From contig OMJK01000055.1 in the NCBI GenBank assembly GCA_900299325.1, positions 1 through 36,379 on the forward strand: a stretch of DNA of 36,379 nucleotides, written 5' to 3'. Below, piece after piece: positions 1 through 7,347 of this stretch (positions are counted from its first letter, which is position 1; the number at the start of each line of letters is the position of its first letter). A model generated the notes under the pieces. The model was not told the DNA's origin. It did no database searches and saw only the letters and a program-made list of their open reading frames with translations. Source of the stretch: Nitrospiraceae bacterium (GTDB taxonomy: Bacteria > Nitrospirota > Nitrospiria > Nitrospirales > Nitrospiraceae). Position numbers and translations under genes: made by a program.

Positions 1-36
1 GAGAATCTGTTCAACGGTGTGACGCAACCGTGGCAT
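1..36 (-). CDS. Start of probable IS3-family transposase OrfA (truncated by window edge)
   Basis: Only the first 12 codons are inside the window: ATG at 36 on the minus strand, reading MPRLRHTVEQIL. A strong ribosome binding site (AGGAGGG) lies five bases upstream. The pattern of R-H-T, then E-Q-I, fits the N-terminus of IS3-family OrfA proteins, whose helix-turn-helix region begins with a basic stretch followed by EQI. The assignment rests on 12 residues plus the context of a possible element end at 100, so it is tentative. The rest of the protein, and the orfB transposase expected after it, would lie to the left of the window. Confidence 0.45.
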   Translation of the reverse strand, partial: MPRLRHTVEQIL

Positions 37-100
37 GCGACCCTCCTTTCGGCCCGACCCTAACATAGGATCTGGACCCGTTTAAGGGGGCTAGGTCACA
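1..100 (-). mobile_element. Right end of a probable IS3-family insertion sequence
   Basis: Read on the minus strand, the non-coding stretch ahead of the transposase fragment begins TGTGACCTAGCCCCC at base 100 and continues TTAAACGGGTCC. IS3-family ends usually start with TG and carry a C-run followed by an AT-rich, GG-containing stretch about 60 bases before orfA. The boundary at 100 is inferred from that resemblance. The other end and the target duplication are outside the window. The element would stop only nine bases before the pseudopilin start codon. Confidence 0.4.
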
Positions 101-109
101 GCCCTGACT

Positions 110-754
110 ATGCGCCAGCCACTCGCACGCGTTGTGGTACGATCCGGAGAACGGGGCGTGACGTATCTCATGCTCATGTTTCTCATCGTGCTGATGGGGT
201 TGACGCTATCCGTGGCCGCGCAACAGTGGAAAACGATGGTGCAGCGAGAGCTGGAAGCGGATCTGCTGGCGAAAGGCATCGAAATCCAAACCGCGCTCGC
301 CGTGTATTCCGCCACGATGAAAGCGGGGCGGCCGATTCCAGGGGAAATTTATCCGTCCGCGCTCATCGATCTGACCAAGCCGCCGAAGCCGGCCTTGCGC
401 AAAGTGTATCTCGATCCCATGGGGCACGGGGAATGGGAACTGGTGCGCCATCCGAACGGCGGTATCATGGGCGTGCGCAGCAAGCTCAAAGCCAAGCCCA
501 TCAAGCGGTGGGAATTTCCGGCCGCTGTCCGGCACTTTGAAAATCTCCCCACCTATTATGATTGGGTGTTTCAGCATCCGAACCCGTCATCCGCGAAAAC
601 GGTGCCCTCAACGCCGCCGCCCGGCGCGCCGGCGGCTCAGGGGCAACCGGTTCCACCGGCCGCCGGCCAGCCGGCGCCGTCCCCGGGCACAACCTCTGCG
701 CCGTCTTCCACGGCGCCTGCGACGCCGCCACCGGCAACTGCGCCGGTGCTGTGA
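110..754 (+). CDS. Type II secretion / type IV pilus pseudopilin-like protein
   Basis: A 214-residue protein with a class III (prepilin) leader: basic residues R2 to R15, Gly16 as the probable prepilin peptidase site, then a hydrophobic helix at about 17-37. After the helix comes an alpha-helical, charged stretch (RELEADLLAKG) and a globular part with PMGHGEWELVRHP. The last 50 residues are Pro/Ala-rich and probably disordered. The canonical Glu at mature position +5 is absent: V17 is +1 and M21 is +5. This fits a divergent subgroup of GspG-like proteins whose helix begins G-(F/V)-T-Y-L. No ribosome binding site is visible before ATG 110, possibly because the adjacent IS end displaced it. No other secretion gene is in the window. 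Confidence 0.65.
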   Translation: MRQPLARVVVRSGERGVTYLMLMFLIVLMGLTLSVAAQQWKTMVQRELEADLLAKGIEIQTALAVYSATMKAGRPIPGEIYPSALIDLTKPPKPALRKVYLDPMGHGEWELVRHPNGGIMGVRSKLKAKPIKRWEFPAAVRHFENLPTYYDWVFQHPNPSSAKTVPSTPPPGAPAAQGQPVPPAAGQPAPSPGTTSAPSSTAPATPPPATAPVL

Positions 755-782
755 GCGCCGGGACGCGCAACAGCCTGCAGAA

Positions 783-811
783 TTGCGTTTCTAACGCAAG
801 ATCCGTATAAG
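783..811 (+). promoter_or_regulatory. Candidate promoter with a 7-bp dyad, ahead of the UDP-glucuronate decarboxylase gene
   Basis: TTGCGT (783-788) and TATAAG (806-811) are separated by 17 bases. The -10 matches the consensus at 5 of 6, the -35 only at 3 of 6. The -35 lies in a perfect hairpin: TTGCGTT (783-789), loop TCT, AACGCAA (793-799). The dyad could be an operator or a weak terminator for the pseudopilin gene, but it has no T-run. Confidence 0.35.
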
Positions 812-834
812 GGTAGGCGAAAGGTCTATTTCCC

Positions 835-1851
835 ATGCGCGTGTTGATTACCGGAGGAGCCGGTTTTCTGGGCAGTCACCTGGCGGAGTCCTTGCTGCAG
901 CAGGGGCATCAGGTGGTCTGCATGGACAATCTGAGTACGGGTAAGATCGAGAACGTCTCACATTTAATGGGGAACGACGCGTTCTCGTTCGTGAAGTACA
1001 ACGTCTGCGACTATGTGCACGTCGACGGGCCGCTCGATGCGGTGATGCACTTTGCGTCGCCCGCCAGTCCGCAGGACTATTTGGATATGCCGATCGCCAC
1101 GCTGAAGGTCGGCGGGCTGGGGACGCATAAAGTGTTGGGTTTGGCGAAGGCCAAGGGCGCGCGGTTTCTCCTCGCCAGCACCTCCGAAGTGTACGGCGAT
1201 CCGCTGGTGAACCCGCAACCGGAATCGTACTGGGGCAACGTGAATCCCATGAGTCCCCGCGGCGTCTACGACGAAGCCAAGCGCTTTGCCGAGGCGATGA
1301 CGATGGCCTATCATCGGTATCATGGCGTGGATACGCGGATTGTCCGGATCTTTAACACCTTCGGCCCGCGCATGCGGCCAAATGACGGGCGCGTGGTGTC
1401 GAATTTCATCGTCCAGGCGCTTCAGGGCAAGCCGTTAAGCGTGTTCGGCGACGGGCTGCAGACCCGCAGCTTCTGTTATGTCGACGATCTCGTGCGCGGC
1501 ATTCTTGCGCTGTTGTCCATTTCGTCGGACCGGACGGTTGAGCAACGCACAGACCGGAAGTCGTTTCTGACCAAGCCGACCGGGGCACAGGACAGCAGCG
1601 TGCACGATCCGGTCAACATCGGCAATCCCCGCGAGTTGACCGTGATGGAAATCGCCAAGCTGGTGCTCAAATTGACCGGATCGAAGAGCGAGATCAGCTA
1701 TCATCCGCTGCCGGTGGACGATCCGAAAGTCCGGCGGCCCGACATCACCCGCGCCCGCACGTTGCTGGGCTGGGAGCCGAAGGTCGAGTTGGACGATGCC
1801 CTGACCAATACCATCCGCTACTTCCGCCAGGCCCTGGCCCACTCCAGCTAA
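835..1851 (+). CDS. UDP-glucuronate decarboxylase-like short-chain epimerase
   Basis: A 338-residue extended SDR enzyme, expected to convert UDP-glucuronate to UDP-xylose in the cytoplasm for extracellular polysaccharide or LPS synthesis. Visible features are the NAD-binding GGAGFLG (7-13), the ASPASPQDY stretch (74-82) typical of UDP-xylose synthases, the active-site STSEVYGDP (115-123), the catalytic YDEAK (Tyr145, Lys149) and [10 protein letters not shown] (171-180). Between the DDLVRG motif (217-222) and VNIGNP (260-265) there is a loop roughly 20 residues longer than usual, at about 228-256. The gene stands alone, with about 80 bases before it and 110 after. A weak AAAGG ribosome binding site precedes ATG 835. 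A closely related NAD-dependent epimerase activity cannot be excluded. Confidence 0.85.
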   Translation: MRVLITGGAGFLGSHLAESLLQQGHQVVCMDNLSTGKIENVSHLMGNDAFSFVKYNVCDYVHVDGPLDAVMHFASPASPQDYLDMPIATLKVGGLGTHKVLGLAKAKGARFLLASTSEVYGDPLVNPQPESYWGNVNPMSPRGVYDEAKRFAEAMTMAYHRYHGVDTRIVRIFNTFGPRMRPNDGRVVSNFIVQALQGKPLSVFGDGLQTRSFCYVDDLVRGILALLSISSDRTVEQRTDRKSFLTKPTGAQDSSVHDPVNIGNPRELTVMEIAKLVLKLTGSKSEISYHPLPVDDPKVRRPDITRARTLLGWEPKVELDDALTNTIRYFRQALAHSS

Positions 1852-1940
1852 CGCGCGGCGCGTTCGAGCGTTTTTCTGCCGGCCCTTGTCCCTTGACCCC
1901 CTTCCGAGCCGCACGGTATCCTCGTCATTCAGACCCTCTC

Positions 1941-1946
1941 TATAAT
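1941..1946 (+). promoter_or_regulatory. Possible -10 box before proA
   Basis: A perfect TATAAT is present 17 bases before the proA start codon, but no convincing -35 is seen at the right distance. The implied leader would be only about a dozen bases (containing AGGAACAGG). The 112-base gap 1852-1963 holds nothing else recognisable. Confidence 0.25.
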
Positions 1947-1963
1947 GTGAACAGGAACAGGTA

Positions 1964-3271
1964 ATGGACCACGAGACGCAGTCTGCCGATCAGTCGCCTG
2001 CCGAGGGGCAGCCGCAGCCGATCCCCGAGTATGTCGAGCAGTTGGTGAAGGGGGCCCGGCGGGCATCCGCCAAGCTGGCGGGCCTGTCGTCCGAGACCAA
2101 GGACCGTGCCCTGCTGGCTATGGCGGAGGCGTTGGAGGAAAAGACCGCCGACCTGCTGGCCGAGAACGAGCGCGATCTGGAGGCCTTCGGGTCGAATCCG
2201 GAGCGCAAGGCGATGGCGGACCGGTTGCGGCTGACCGACAAGCGCGTGGCCGAAATGGCGGCCGGCATCCGCGAAGTGGCCAAGTTGCCCGATCCGTTGG
2301 GCGAAACGCCGCGCATGTGGATCAGGCCGAACGGCATGCAGGTGGGACGGGTACGCGTGCCGATCGGCGTGATCGGCATCATCTACGAATCGCGTCCGAA
2401 CGTTACGGCCGACTCCGCCGCGCTGTGTTTGAAATCGGGCAACGCCTGCGTACTGCGCGGCGGGAGCGAAGCCATTCATTCGAATACGGCCATCGCCGCC
2501 GTGCTCTCTGCCGCGGCGGAGAAAGCCGGGGTGCCGGCCGGCGCCATCGCGTTCGTGACCAGGCCGGAGCGCGAACTGGTGCCCGTGCTGCTCAAACAGG
2601 ATCGCTTCATCGACCTGATTATTCCGCGCGGCGGCGAATCGCTCATGAAGACCATCGCCGAACACGCGACGATTCCCGTGGTCAAGCACGATGCAGGGGT
2701 GTGCCATATTTATGTGGATGCAGATGCGGACCAGGCGATGGCCGAGTCGATCTGCGTCAATGCGAAGGCGCAGCGCCCGTCGACGTGCAATGCGATGGAA
2801 ACCCTGCTGGTGCATCAGTCCATTGCCCGGACGTTTCTACCCAAAGTGGCCGCCGGTCTGACGGCGGCGAAGGTGGAGATCCGCGGCTGCCCGAAGACCT
2901 GCCAGTTGGTGCCCGAAGCCAAACCGGCGGGTGAGCAGGATTTCGGGAAAGAGTTTCTCGATCTGGTGCTGGCGGTGAAGGTCGTCAAGAACATGGACGA
3001 GGCGATGGAGCACATCGCCACCTACGGGTCTCGGCACACCGAAGCCATCATCACGACGAACTACGCCCGCTCGATGCGGTTTCTTAAAGAGGTCGATGCG
3101 AGCGCGGTGCTGGTGAACGCGTCCACCCGTCTCAACGACGGGTATCAATTCGGCCTGGGCGCGGAAATCGGCATCAGCACGTCGCGCATTCACGCCCGCG
3201 GACCGATGGGGCTCGAAGAATTGACCTGCTTCAAGTTCATCGTGCTGGGGAGCGGTCAGGTCCGCGAATAG
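1964..3271 (+). CDS. proA: Glutamate-5-semialdehyde dehydrogenase (gamma-glutamyl phosphate reductase)
   Basis: A 435-residue cytoplasmic enzyme of proline biosynthesis. It reduces gamma-glutamyl phosphate with NADPH to glutamate-5-semialdehyde. The sequence carries the ALDH-superfamily NADP-binding region (PIGVIGIIYESRPNVT, 133-148), the GGSEA loop (166-170), the PRGGESL motif (221-227) and the catalytic Cys275 in QRPSTCNAMET. The C-terminus has the family hallmark RIHARGPMGLEELT. The first 20 or so residues are an extension rich in Gln and Pro. The usual partner proB is not adjacent. The TAG stop at 3269-3271 is followed immediately by the ATG of the next gene, suggesting translational coupling. 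Confidence 0.97.
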   Translation: MDHETQSADQSPAEGQPQPIPEYVEQLVKGARRASAKLAGLSSETKDRALLAMAEALEEKTADLLAENERDLEAFGSNPERKAMADRLRLTDKRVAEMAAGIREVAKLPDPLGETPRMWIRPNGMQVGRVRVPIGVIGIIYESRPNVTADSAALCLKSGNACVLRGGSEAIHSNTAIAAVLSAAAEKAGVPAGAIAFVTRPERELVPVLLKQDRFIDLIIPRGGESLMKTIAEHATIPVVKHDAGVCHIYVDADADQAMAESICVNAKAQRPSTCNAMETLLVHQSIARTFLPKVAAGLTAAKVEIRGCPKTCQLVPEAKPAGEQDFGKEFLDLVLAVKVVKNMDEAMEHIATYGSRHTEAIITTNYARSMRFLKEVDASAVLVNASTRLNDGYQFGLGAEIGISTSRIHARGPMGLEELTCFKFIVLGSGQVRE

Positions 3272-5047
3272 ATGGCGTCCGATCCCGTCGAGTTCGCGCT
3301 GACGACGCCCGGCCATCTTTCCTTTCCGGTCAATCAACCATTCGCCCGGCAGTTCAGCCAATCCGGCGGCCGCGTTGTGCGCCGCGCGACCGGCCATCTG
3401 GTTTTCTACCGGCCGGACGGCCGGCGGTTTCTCGCCACCGATCCCTCAGGCCATCCGTTGCACGAATGCGAATGGGAACAGAATCGGCAGGGAGAAGTCC
3501 GGCTGCAGCGTGCCCGGCTCTATCTCGATTGGGGGCAGTGGGTCGGTCTCAAGCCCGGCGGGCTGGTGAACGAAACCCGGTTGAATCTCGCCACCAAGCC
3601 CGGCTGGGAGCGTGTGACGCCGGAGGATCTCCGCGCTATGGCGGCGCAGGCGATGCGGGTTTCGGCCGAAGAGATTCGCTGGTTTTATCGGGACGAGGAT
3701 CTCAGCATCGACGCCGCCGGAACGGCGACGATCCGCCACCGCAAAGACGCGTTCCATGTGTTGACGAACGGCGGGTTCGAGGGCGCCCGGTTCATGTCCT
3801 GTATGGGGGCGATGCATTGGGACCACATCGATTTTCTGCCGGTCGTGGAGTTGTTCAAATCGCTTCTGCCCGGCACCGGGTCCGCGGCGTTCGAGTTGAT
3901 TCGCGGGTTGTACGACGATCAGCATCCTCAAGGGGCGGCGCCGACGCCGTTGCGATACCGCGGCATTCCGACCTATCCGTCCGAAGCGGCGTTCCGGTTG
4001 TTCGGCAGTTTCTTCACGCCGCAGGCTCCGAGCGGTGGCAATCCGCACACGCTGTTCATGGATCCCGCGCATGCGTCGCGCGTAACGTGGTTGCCGTCCG
4101 CCGATCCGCCGGTCCGTTATCTCGATCGTGGGCAGGGGCTGTGCCTGACCCTGTCGGCGGGTGTGGTACGAAAGGCGATGTGTGAACACGACGGCACCGG
4201 ATTGCCTTATGCCAATCCGGCCGGACTGCGGATCGTGCCCTACGATCGCAGCGTGCAGGTGCAGGAGAGTCAGGTCATCCTTCGAGATCGAACCGGCGAA
4301 TCCGTTTTTCGCATGCCGCTGGCGTGCCCGGCAGCGCCGATGGCTCCGGCAGCAGGGGCCATCAGCCCGGTCGATTGGCGCAGCGTGTTCGGCCAGGCGA
4401 TGCCGGCTGTTCAGCCGGCCGACGCCTTCGGCGCGGTGTTGCTGTATCCGGACAACGAGACAGAGATTGCCGAATTGCCGGCGCAACCGTTTGTGGCGGA
4501 CTACCTCGATGATGTCAGCGAACAGGACCGCGAGATCGGCGCGATTGTGGCGCGGGCCGAGCATATCGGCATTCAGAACGGCGATGCCGTCATCGCGACC
4601 TGCATTCCGTTCGACCGGCCGCGCGCCGTCACCGTCTGGTACCGGCAGCCGGCTCATGCGCAGAAGCAGGCCCAGCAACTCTGGACGCAATGTGCGGCGA
4701 TTCAGCATTGGGAGTGGCTCACGCGCATTCGGTTTCTTCCGGATCAGCCGGCTGCGTTGGCATCTCCGTCCTGCGATCTGGTCTATCAATGGGTACCATA
4801 CGAGGCCTGGCAATCGGCCGGTGCGCTCACGGCGCTGGCCGAGCAACTGCGCCGGGTGGTGCGATCGGGCGGGAATGCCTTTGTCGTCGGTCCGGCGCAG
4901 CTGCGGGACCTGTTGGCCCGGCAGAAGTTTCTGCTGCGCTGGGACGAAGCGGTCGACACTCTGCCGACCTTTCGCATGCACCGGACCATTTTGCCGAAAG
5001 CCAGGCTGAAGGCGGGGCTGACGCTGTTTCATGTGACGGCACCGTAA
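3272..5047 (+). CDS. Unrecognised 591-residue protein, degenerate methyltransferase-like C-terminus
   Basis: I do not recognise this family. The protein has no signal peptide or membrane helix and is probably cytoplasmic. Residues 1-120 look beta-rich, with aromatic-Gly-Arg turns (VFYRPDGRRFLATD). The middle part has conserved-looking clusters (FMSCMGAMHWDHIDFLP, PLRYRGIPTYPSEAAFRLFGSFF). Residues from about 455 resemble the second half of a Rossmann methyltransferase: an aspartate strand (CDLVYQWV), a helix, then LRRVVRSGGNAFVVG, as in the GG turn after strand 5. No clear SAM-binding GxGxG is visible, so it may be non-catalytic. It starts at the base after the proA stop and so is probably co-translated with it. 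Codon use matches the neighbours. Confidence 0.6.
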   Translation: MASDPVEFALTTPGHLSFPVNQPFARQFSQSGGRVVRRATGHLVFYRPDGRRFLATDPSGHPLHECEWEQNRQGEVRLQRARLYLDWGQWVGLKPGGLVNETRLNLATKPGWERVTPEDLRAMAAQAMRVSAEEIRWFYRDEDLSIDAAGTATIRHRKDAFHVLTNGGFEGARFMSCMGAMHWDHIDFLPVVELFKSLLPGTGSAAFELIRGLYDDQHPQGAAPTPLRYRGIPTYPSEAAFRLFGSFFTPQAPSGGNPHTLFMDPAHASRVTWLPSADPPVRYLDRGQGLCLTLSAGVVRKAMCEHDGTGLPYANPAGLRIVPYDRSVQVQESQVILRDRTGESVFRMPLACPAAPMAPAAGAISPVDWRSVFGQAMPAVQPADAFGAVLLYPDNETEIAELPAQPFVADYLDDVSEQDREIGAIVARAEHIGIQNGDAVIATCIPFDRPRAVTVWYRQPAHAQKQAQQLWTQCAAIQHWEWLTRIRFLPDQPAALASPSCDLVYQWVPYEAWQSAGALTALAEQLRRVVRSGGNAFVVGPAQLRDLLARQKFLLRWDEAVDTLPTFRMHRTILPKARLKAGLTLFHVTAP

Positions 5048-5090
5048 TCGTTGTTGCGCATCCGGGGAGCTTTCGCATACTGTTCGGATT

Positions 5091-5783
5091 ATGAGCGAGA
5101 TCGAAAAAGAAATCGTGCCGGCGGACGAGTCGGGCGACAAAATCGTCATCTATTGGGAGCGTGAGTACTCGACGGCGATCGCGCCCGAACGGTTGAAGCT
5201 CGACTTCATGCCGCACCGGCCGCTGTTGTCCGGCATGGCACTCGATGAGCAGCGGGCCACGGCGGCCGGCGGGTACAAAGTTATCCCGGACGATTGCGGG
5301 CCGGTCAGGACGGTGGGGCAGTACGGGTGGCTGATTCGCTCACCGGCGGATTGCCGCATTCGCCGGACGGCCGAGGGAGTGAAATGGCAGGCGCCGCCGA
5401 TTTTGCCGGAGGAACGGCTGCTGGGCTACAAGTCCTTCTCGGGTACCTACGTCGATCTCATTCTGAACAGCGGCTATCCGAAACTCTGCTGCGGCATCCG
5501 CTTTTATTATCCCAAGCACGTCGGCCTGATGATGAAAGACGTGCCCAACCATTTCTATCATTATCCCGAACGCACGTTTTATGTGTGGGAAGGGATCAAG
5601 ACGCAGGAATACAAACGGACGCCCAACGTCTACGACTGGCTGCCGGATTACGATGCCTTCACGGCGAATTTTTTGCTGCAGCTGACCAAGCCCACCACGA
5701 TCAAGCGCGGCGATCCGATCGGTCTCGTCGTGCCGGTCCTGCTGCCCAAGCAGTTTACGTTGGAAGAGTTGAAGCGGCCGTGA
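5091..5783 (+). CDS. DUF6065-like conserved protein
   Basis: A 230-residue protein, predicted cytoplasmic, with no signal peptide. The layout resembles DUF6065 proteins: a GW motif followed by an aromatic/Arg strand (QYGWLIRSPADCRIRR, about 77-92), and near the C-terminus an FTANFLLQLTKPTTIKRGD stretch followed by a hydrophobic strand and PVLLPK. That order (inner strand, T-x-P, then RGDP/GEP and a cupin-like end) suggests a beta-sandwich. No enzymatic motif is evident. The gene follows the 591-residue gene after 43 bases. A possible promoter lies in the gap (TTGCGC 5054-5059, CATACT 5076-5081), so it may be transcribed separately. Family assignment is from memory of the motif pattern. Confidence 0.5.
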   Translation: MSEIEKEIVPADESGDKIVIYWEREYSTAIAPERLKLDFMPHRPLLSGMALDEQRATAAGGYKVIPDDCGPVRTVGQYGWLIRSPADCRIRRTAEGVKWQAPPILPEERLLGYKSFSGTYVDLILNSGYPKLCCGIRFYYPKHVGLMMKDVPNHFYHYPERTFYVWEGIKTQEYKRTPNVYDWLPDYDAFTANFLLQLTKPTTIKRGDPIGLVVPVLLPKQFTLEELKRP

Positions 5784-5834
5784 GCGATCCGATGCGCGCG
5801 ATGACGGCTTCCATTCCAGTATTTCCGCGCAGTC

Positions 5835-5843
5835 TGTTATCAT
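5835..5843 (+). promoter_or_regulatory. Candidate extended -10 promoter element before the adaptor gene
   Basis: TGTTATCAT fits an extended -10 (TGn then TATCAT, 5 of 6). No clear -35 is present. Transcription would begin near 5850, which would favour the downstream ATG (5874) as the start of the adaptor gene. Confidence 0.3.
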
Positions 5844-5849
5844 TACAAG

Positions 5850-7001
5850 ATGCTGCGGAGAGATAACACGGCCATGGCGCACAACGTGTTCACAGCAGGT
5901 GCGGTGCTCGCCTGGTGCCTGGCGAGTCTGGCCTGCGGCGGGTCCGACACGCCGCGGACGGTCACGGAAAAGCCCCAGCCGGCGGCGCCCGTGTCCGAGC
6001 GGCCGAAGCCGATCGAAACGTACATCGTCACGGCCAGTTCGGCCAATTCGTCGCTCACGCGGCCGGCGACGCTGGCCTATGCCGAAGACGAATTTTCGAC
6101 GATCTCCTCGCCGCTTCAGGGGCGTGTGCTCGAGGTGCGGAAGCGGTTAGGCGAGGCGGTGAAGGCCGGCGAGATTTTAATGGTCATTGACAGTCCCGAC
6201 ATCGCGACGGCCTATAGCGATTTCGTGAAAGAAATTTCCGAGCTCGGCATGGCCGAGCGTAATTACGATCTCATCAAAAGCCTCTATGAAGTGCAGGCCG
6301 TTTCGCTCAAGGAATTCAAGCAGGCGGAGAACGATTTGATCCGGGAACGCGCCGAGTTTGCGCAGGCGAAAGACAAGCTGGTGTTTTTAGGTGTTCCAGC
6401 CGGGGAGTTGAAGAAAACCACCCCGACACCGGTCATCACGTCGCGGTTCGAGTTGAAAAGCCCGCTGACCGGCACGGTCGTCGAGCGCAACGTGACACCC
6501 GGGCAATTGGTCGGACCGGACACGACTGCACCGCTCATGACCGTGGCCAATCTGAACCGCCTGCAGGTAGTGGCCGATGTCTACGAACGCGACGTGCCCT
6601 TGATCCACATCGGACAGCGGGGCCATTTGCAGGTCGAGGCCTATCCGAATCTCGATATCGAGGCCAACATCGTGTTCATCGGCGAGGTGGTGGAACCGAA
6701 TACCCGGACTATTAAAATCCGGGCCCGCATCGACAATGCCGATCACCGGCTGAAGCCGCAGATGTACGGCAAGCTGCAGATTCCCGTGGAGAGCACGGCG
6801 CAGATCATTCTCATTCCCCGGAAGGCACTGGCGCATGCCAATGGCCGGACGGTGGTGTATGTGGAGCAGTCCCCCGGCCTCTTCCAGCCCCGGCCGATCT
6901 CCATCCAGGAAGAACCCGGCGACCGTGTCCGGGTGCTCGAGGGCTTAGCTGTGGGCGAACGCATCGCCTCGCAAGACCTCAACGCCGGCCAGTCCAGCTA
7001 G
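5850..7001 (+). CDS. Efflux RND / HlyD-family periplasmic adaptor lipoprotein
   Basis: A 383-residue membrane fusion protein of the CusB/CzcB type, which would bridge an inner-membrane pump and an outer-membrane channel in the periplasm. The N-terminus has Arg3-Arg4, a hydrophobic stretch and Cys29 (SLAC-GG) as a probable lipid attachment site. A barrel-sandwich half (STISSPLQGRVLEV...GEAVKAGEILMVID) leads into a coiled-coil hairpin at about 125-185. The second barrel half follows (FELKSPLTGTVVERNVTPGQLV), then the beta-barrel domain (LQVVADVYERDVPLI, PNTRTIKIRARI) and a membrane-proximal domain. The alternative start ATG 5874, with GGAGAG upstream, would remove the arginines, so 5850 is kept with reservation. 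No RND pump or TolC gene adjoins it. The substrate is unknown. Confidence 0.85.
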   Translation: MLRRDNTAMAHNVFTAGAVLAWCLASLACGGSDTPRTVTEKPQPAAPVSERPKPIETYIVTASSANSSLTRPATLAYAEDEFSTISSPLQGRVLEVRKRLGEAVKAGEILMVIDSPDIATAYSDFVKEISELGMAERNYDLIKSLYEVQAVSLKEFKQAENDLIRERAEFAQAKDKLVFLGVPAGELKKTTPTPVITSRFELKSPLTGTVVERNVTPGQLVGPDTTAPLMTVANLNRLQVVADVYERDVPLIHIGQRGHLQVEAYPNLDIEANIVFIGEVVEPNTRTIKIRARIDNADHRLKPQMYGKLQIPVESTAQIILIPRKALAHANGRTVVYVEQSPGLFQPRPISIQEEPGDRVRVLEGLAVGERIASQDLNAGQSS

Positions 7002-7019
7002 GCCCAGCACCATTTGCAT

Positions 7020-7051
7020 AGCGCTTGCTGAAAGAAATCGCTGCTTTTTTT
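7020..7051 (+). terminator. Possible weak intrinsic terminator after the adaptor gene
   Basis: AGCG (7020-7023) can pair with CGCT (7039-7042), with two further A-T pairs beyond a mismatch, and a run of seven T (7045-7051) follows. The stem is short, so efficiency is doubtful. It lies between the adaptor stop and the small gene at 7068. Confidence 0.35.
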
Positions 7052-7067
7052 AGATTAAGGAGGGGCC

Positions 7068-7208
7068 ATGTGGGAATTCTTTTTCTTATTAATGTTGCTC
7101 ATCATTGCTGGTTACCTTAGTGGAATTCGGTCAGCACTAGACGAGGTTATTGAGGTACTCCATAAAATCGCCGATACGATTCCACGGTCAAACGGACCCA
7201 CTATCTAG
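7068..7208 (+). CDS. 46-residue single-pass membrane peptide, function unknown
   Basis: This short frame has an excellent ribosome binding site (AAGGAGGGG, 7057-7065) just before ATG 7068 and ends at TAG 7206-7208. The product begins MWEFFFLLMLLIIAGYLSG, a membrane helix at about 3-18. It continues as a charged amphipathic helix (SALDEVIEVLHKIADTI) and a short polar tail. Base composition is markedly more AT-rich than all neighbours, which could mean recent acquisition or selection on a small hydrophobic gene. Small helix-plus-amphipathic proteins often modulate larger membrane complexes, but nothing here identifies a partner. Coding status is inferred from the ribosome binding site and the coherent membrane pattern. 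Confidence 0.6.
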   Translation: MWEFFFLLMLLIIAGYLSGIRSALDEVIEVLHKIADTIPRSNGPTI

Positions 7209-7220
7209 CGTTTCCATGGC

Positions 7221-7249
7221 TTGACAGGGGACACGCACCCCAGTAAGAT
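7221..7249 (+). promoter_or_regulatory. Sigma70-type promoter of the pyr operon
   Basis: A perfect TTGACA (7221-7226), a spacer of 17 bases and TAAGAT (7244-7249, 4 of 6 including the key T1, A2 and T6). Transcription would start at about 7256, just before the PyrR-type hairpin. Confidence 0.6.
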
Positions 7250-7263
7250 CAGGCTGCCTTTAA

Positions 7264-7347
7264 TGCTCATCCTGCGAGGTGAGCAAGGAGCCCACAATGA
7301 AGTCCGCTCCGGCCTCTGGCCGGTCAGTCCAACCGAACCTTCTTGCT
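7264..7347 (+). promoter_or_regulatory. PyrR-binding hairpin and antiterminator of the pyr leader
   Basis: TGCTCA (7264-7269) and TGAGCA (7280-7285) form a perfect 6-bp stem enclosing TCCTGCGAGG. This matches the core UCC-N-G-N-GAGG of PyrR-binding loops known from Bacillus pyr operons. The 3' arm shares AGCA with AGCAAGGAG (7282-7290), which can pair over nine bases (one G-U) with CTTCTTGCT (7339-7347). The latter is the 5' arm of the terminator that follows. The three elements are therefore mutually exclusive in the order expected for PyrR attenuation: PyrR with UMP would stabilise the first hairpin, block the antiterminator and permit termination. The pairing is read directly; the regulatory behaviour is inference from the Bacillus system. 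Confidence 0.75.

Noticed and set aside
1893-1946. TTGACC at 1893 as -35 for the TATAAT before proA
   Set aside because: The spacing is 42 bases, far too long for a sigma70 promoter.
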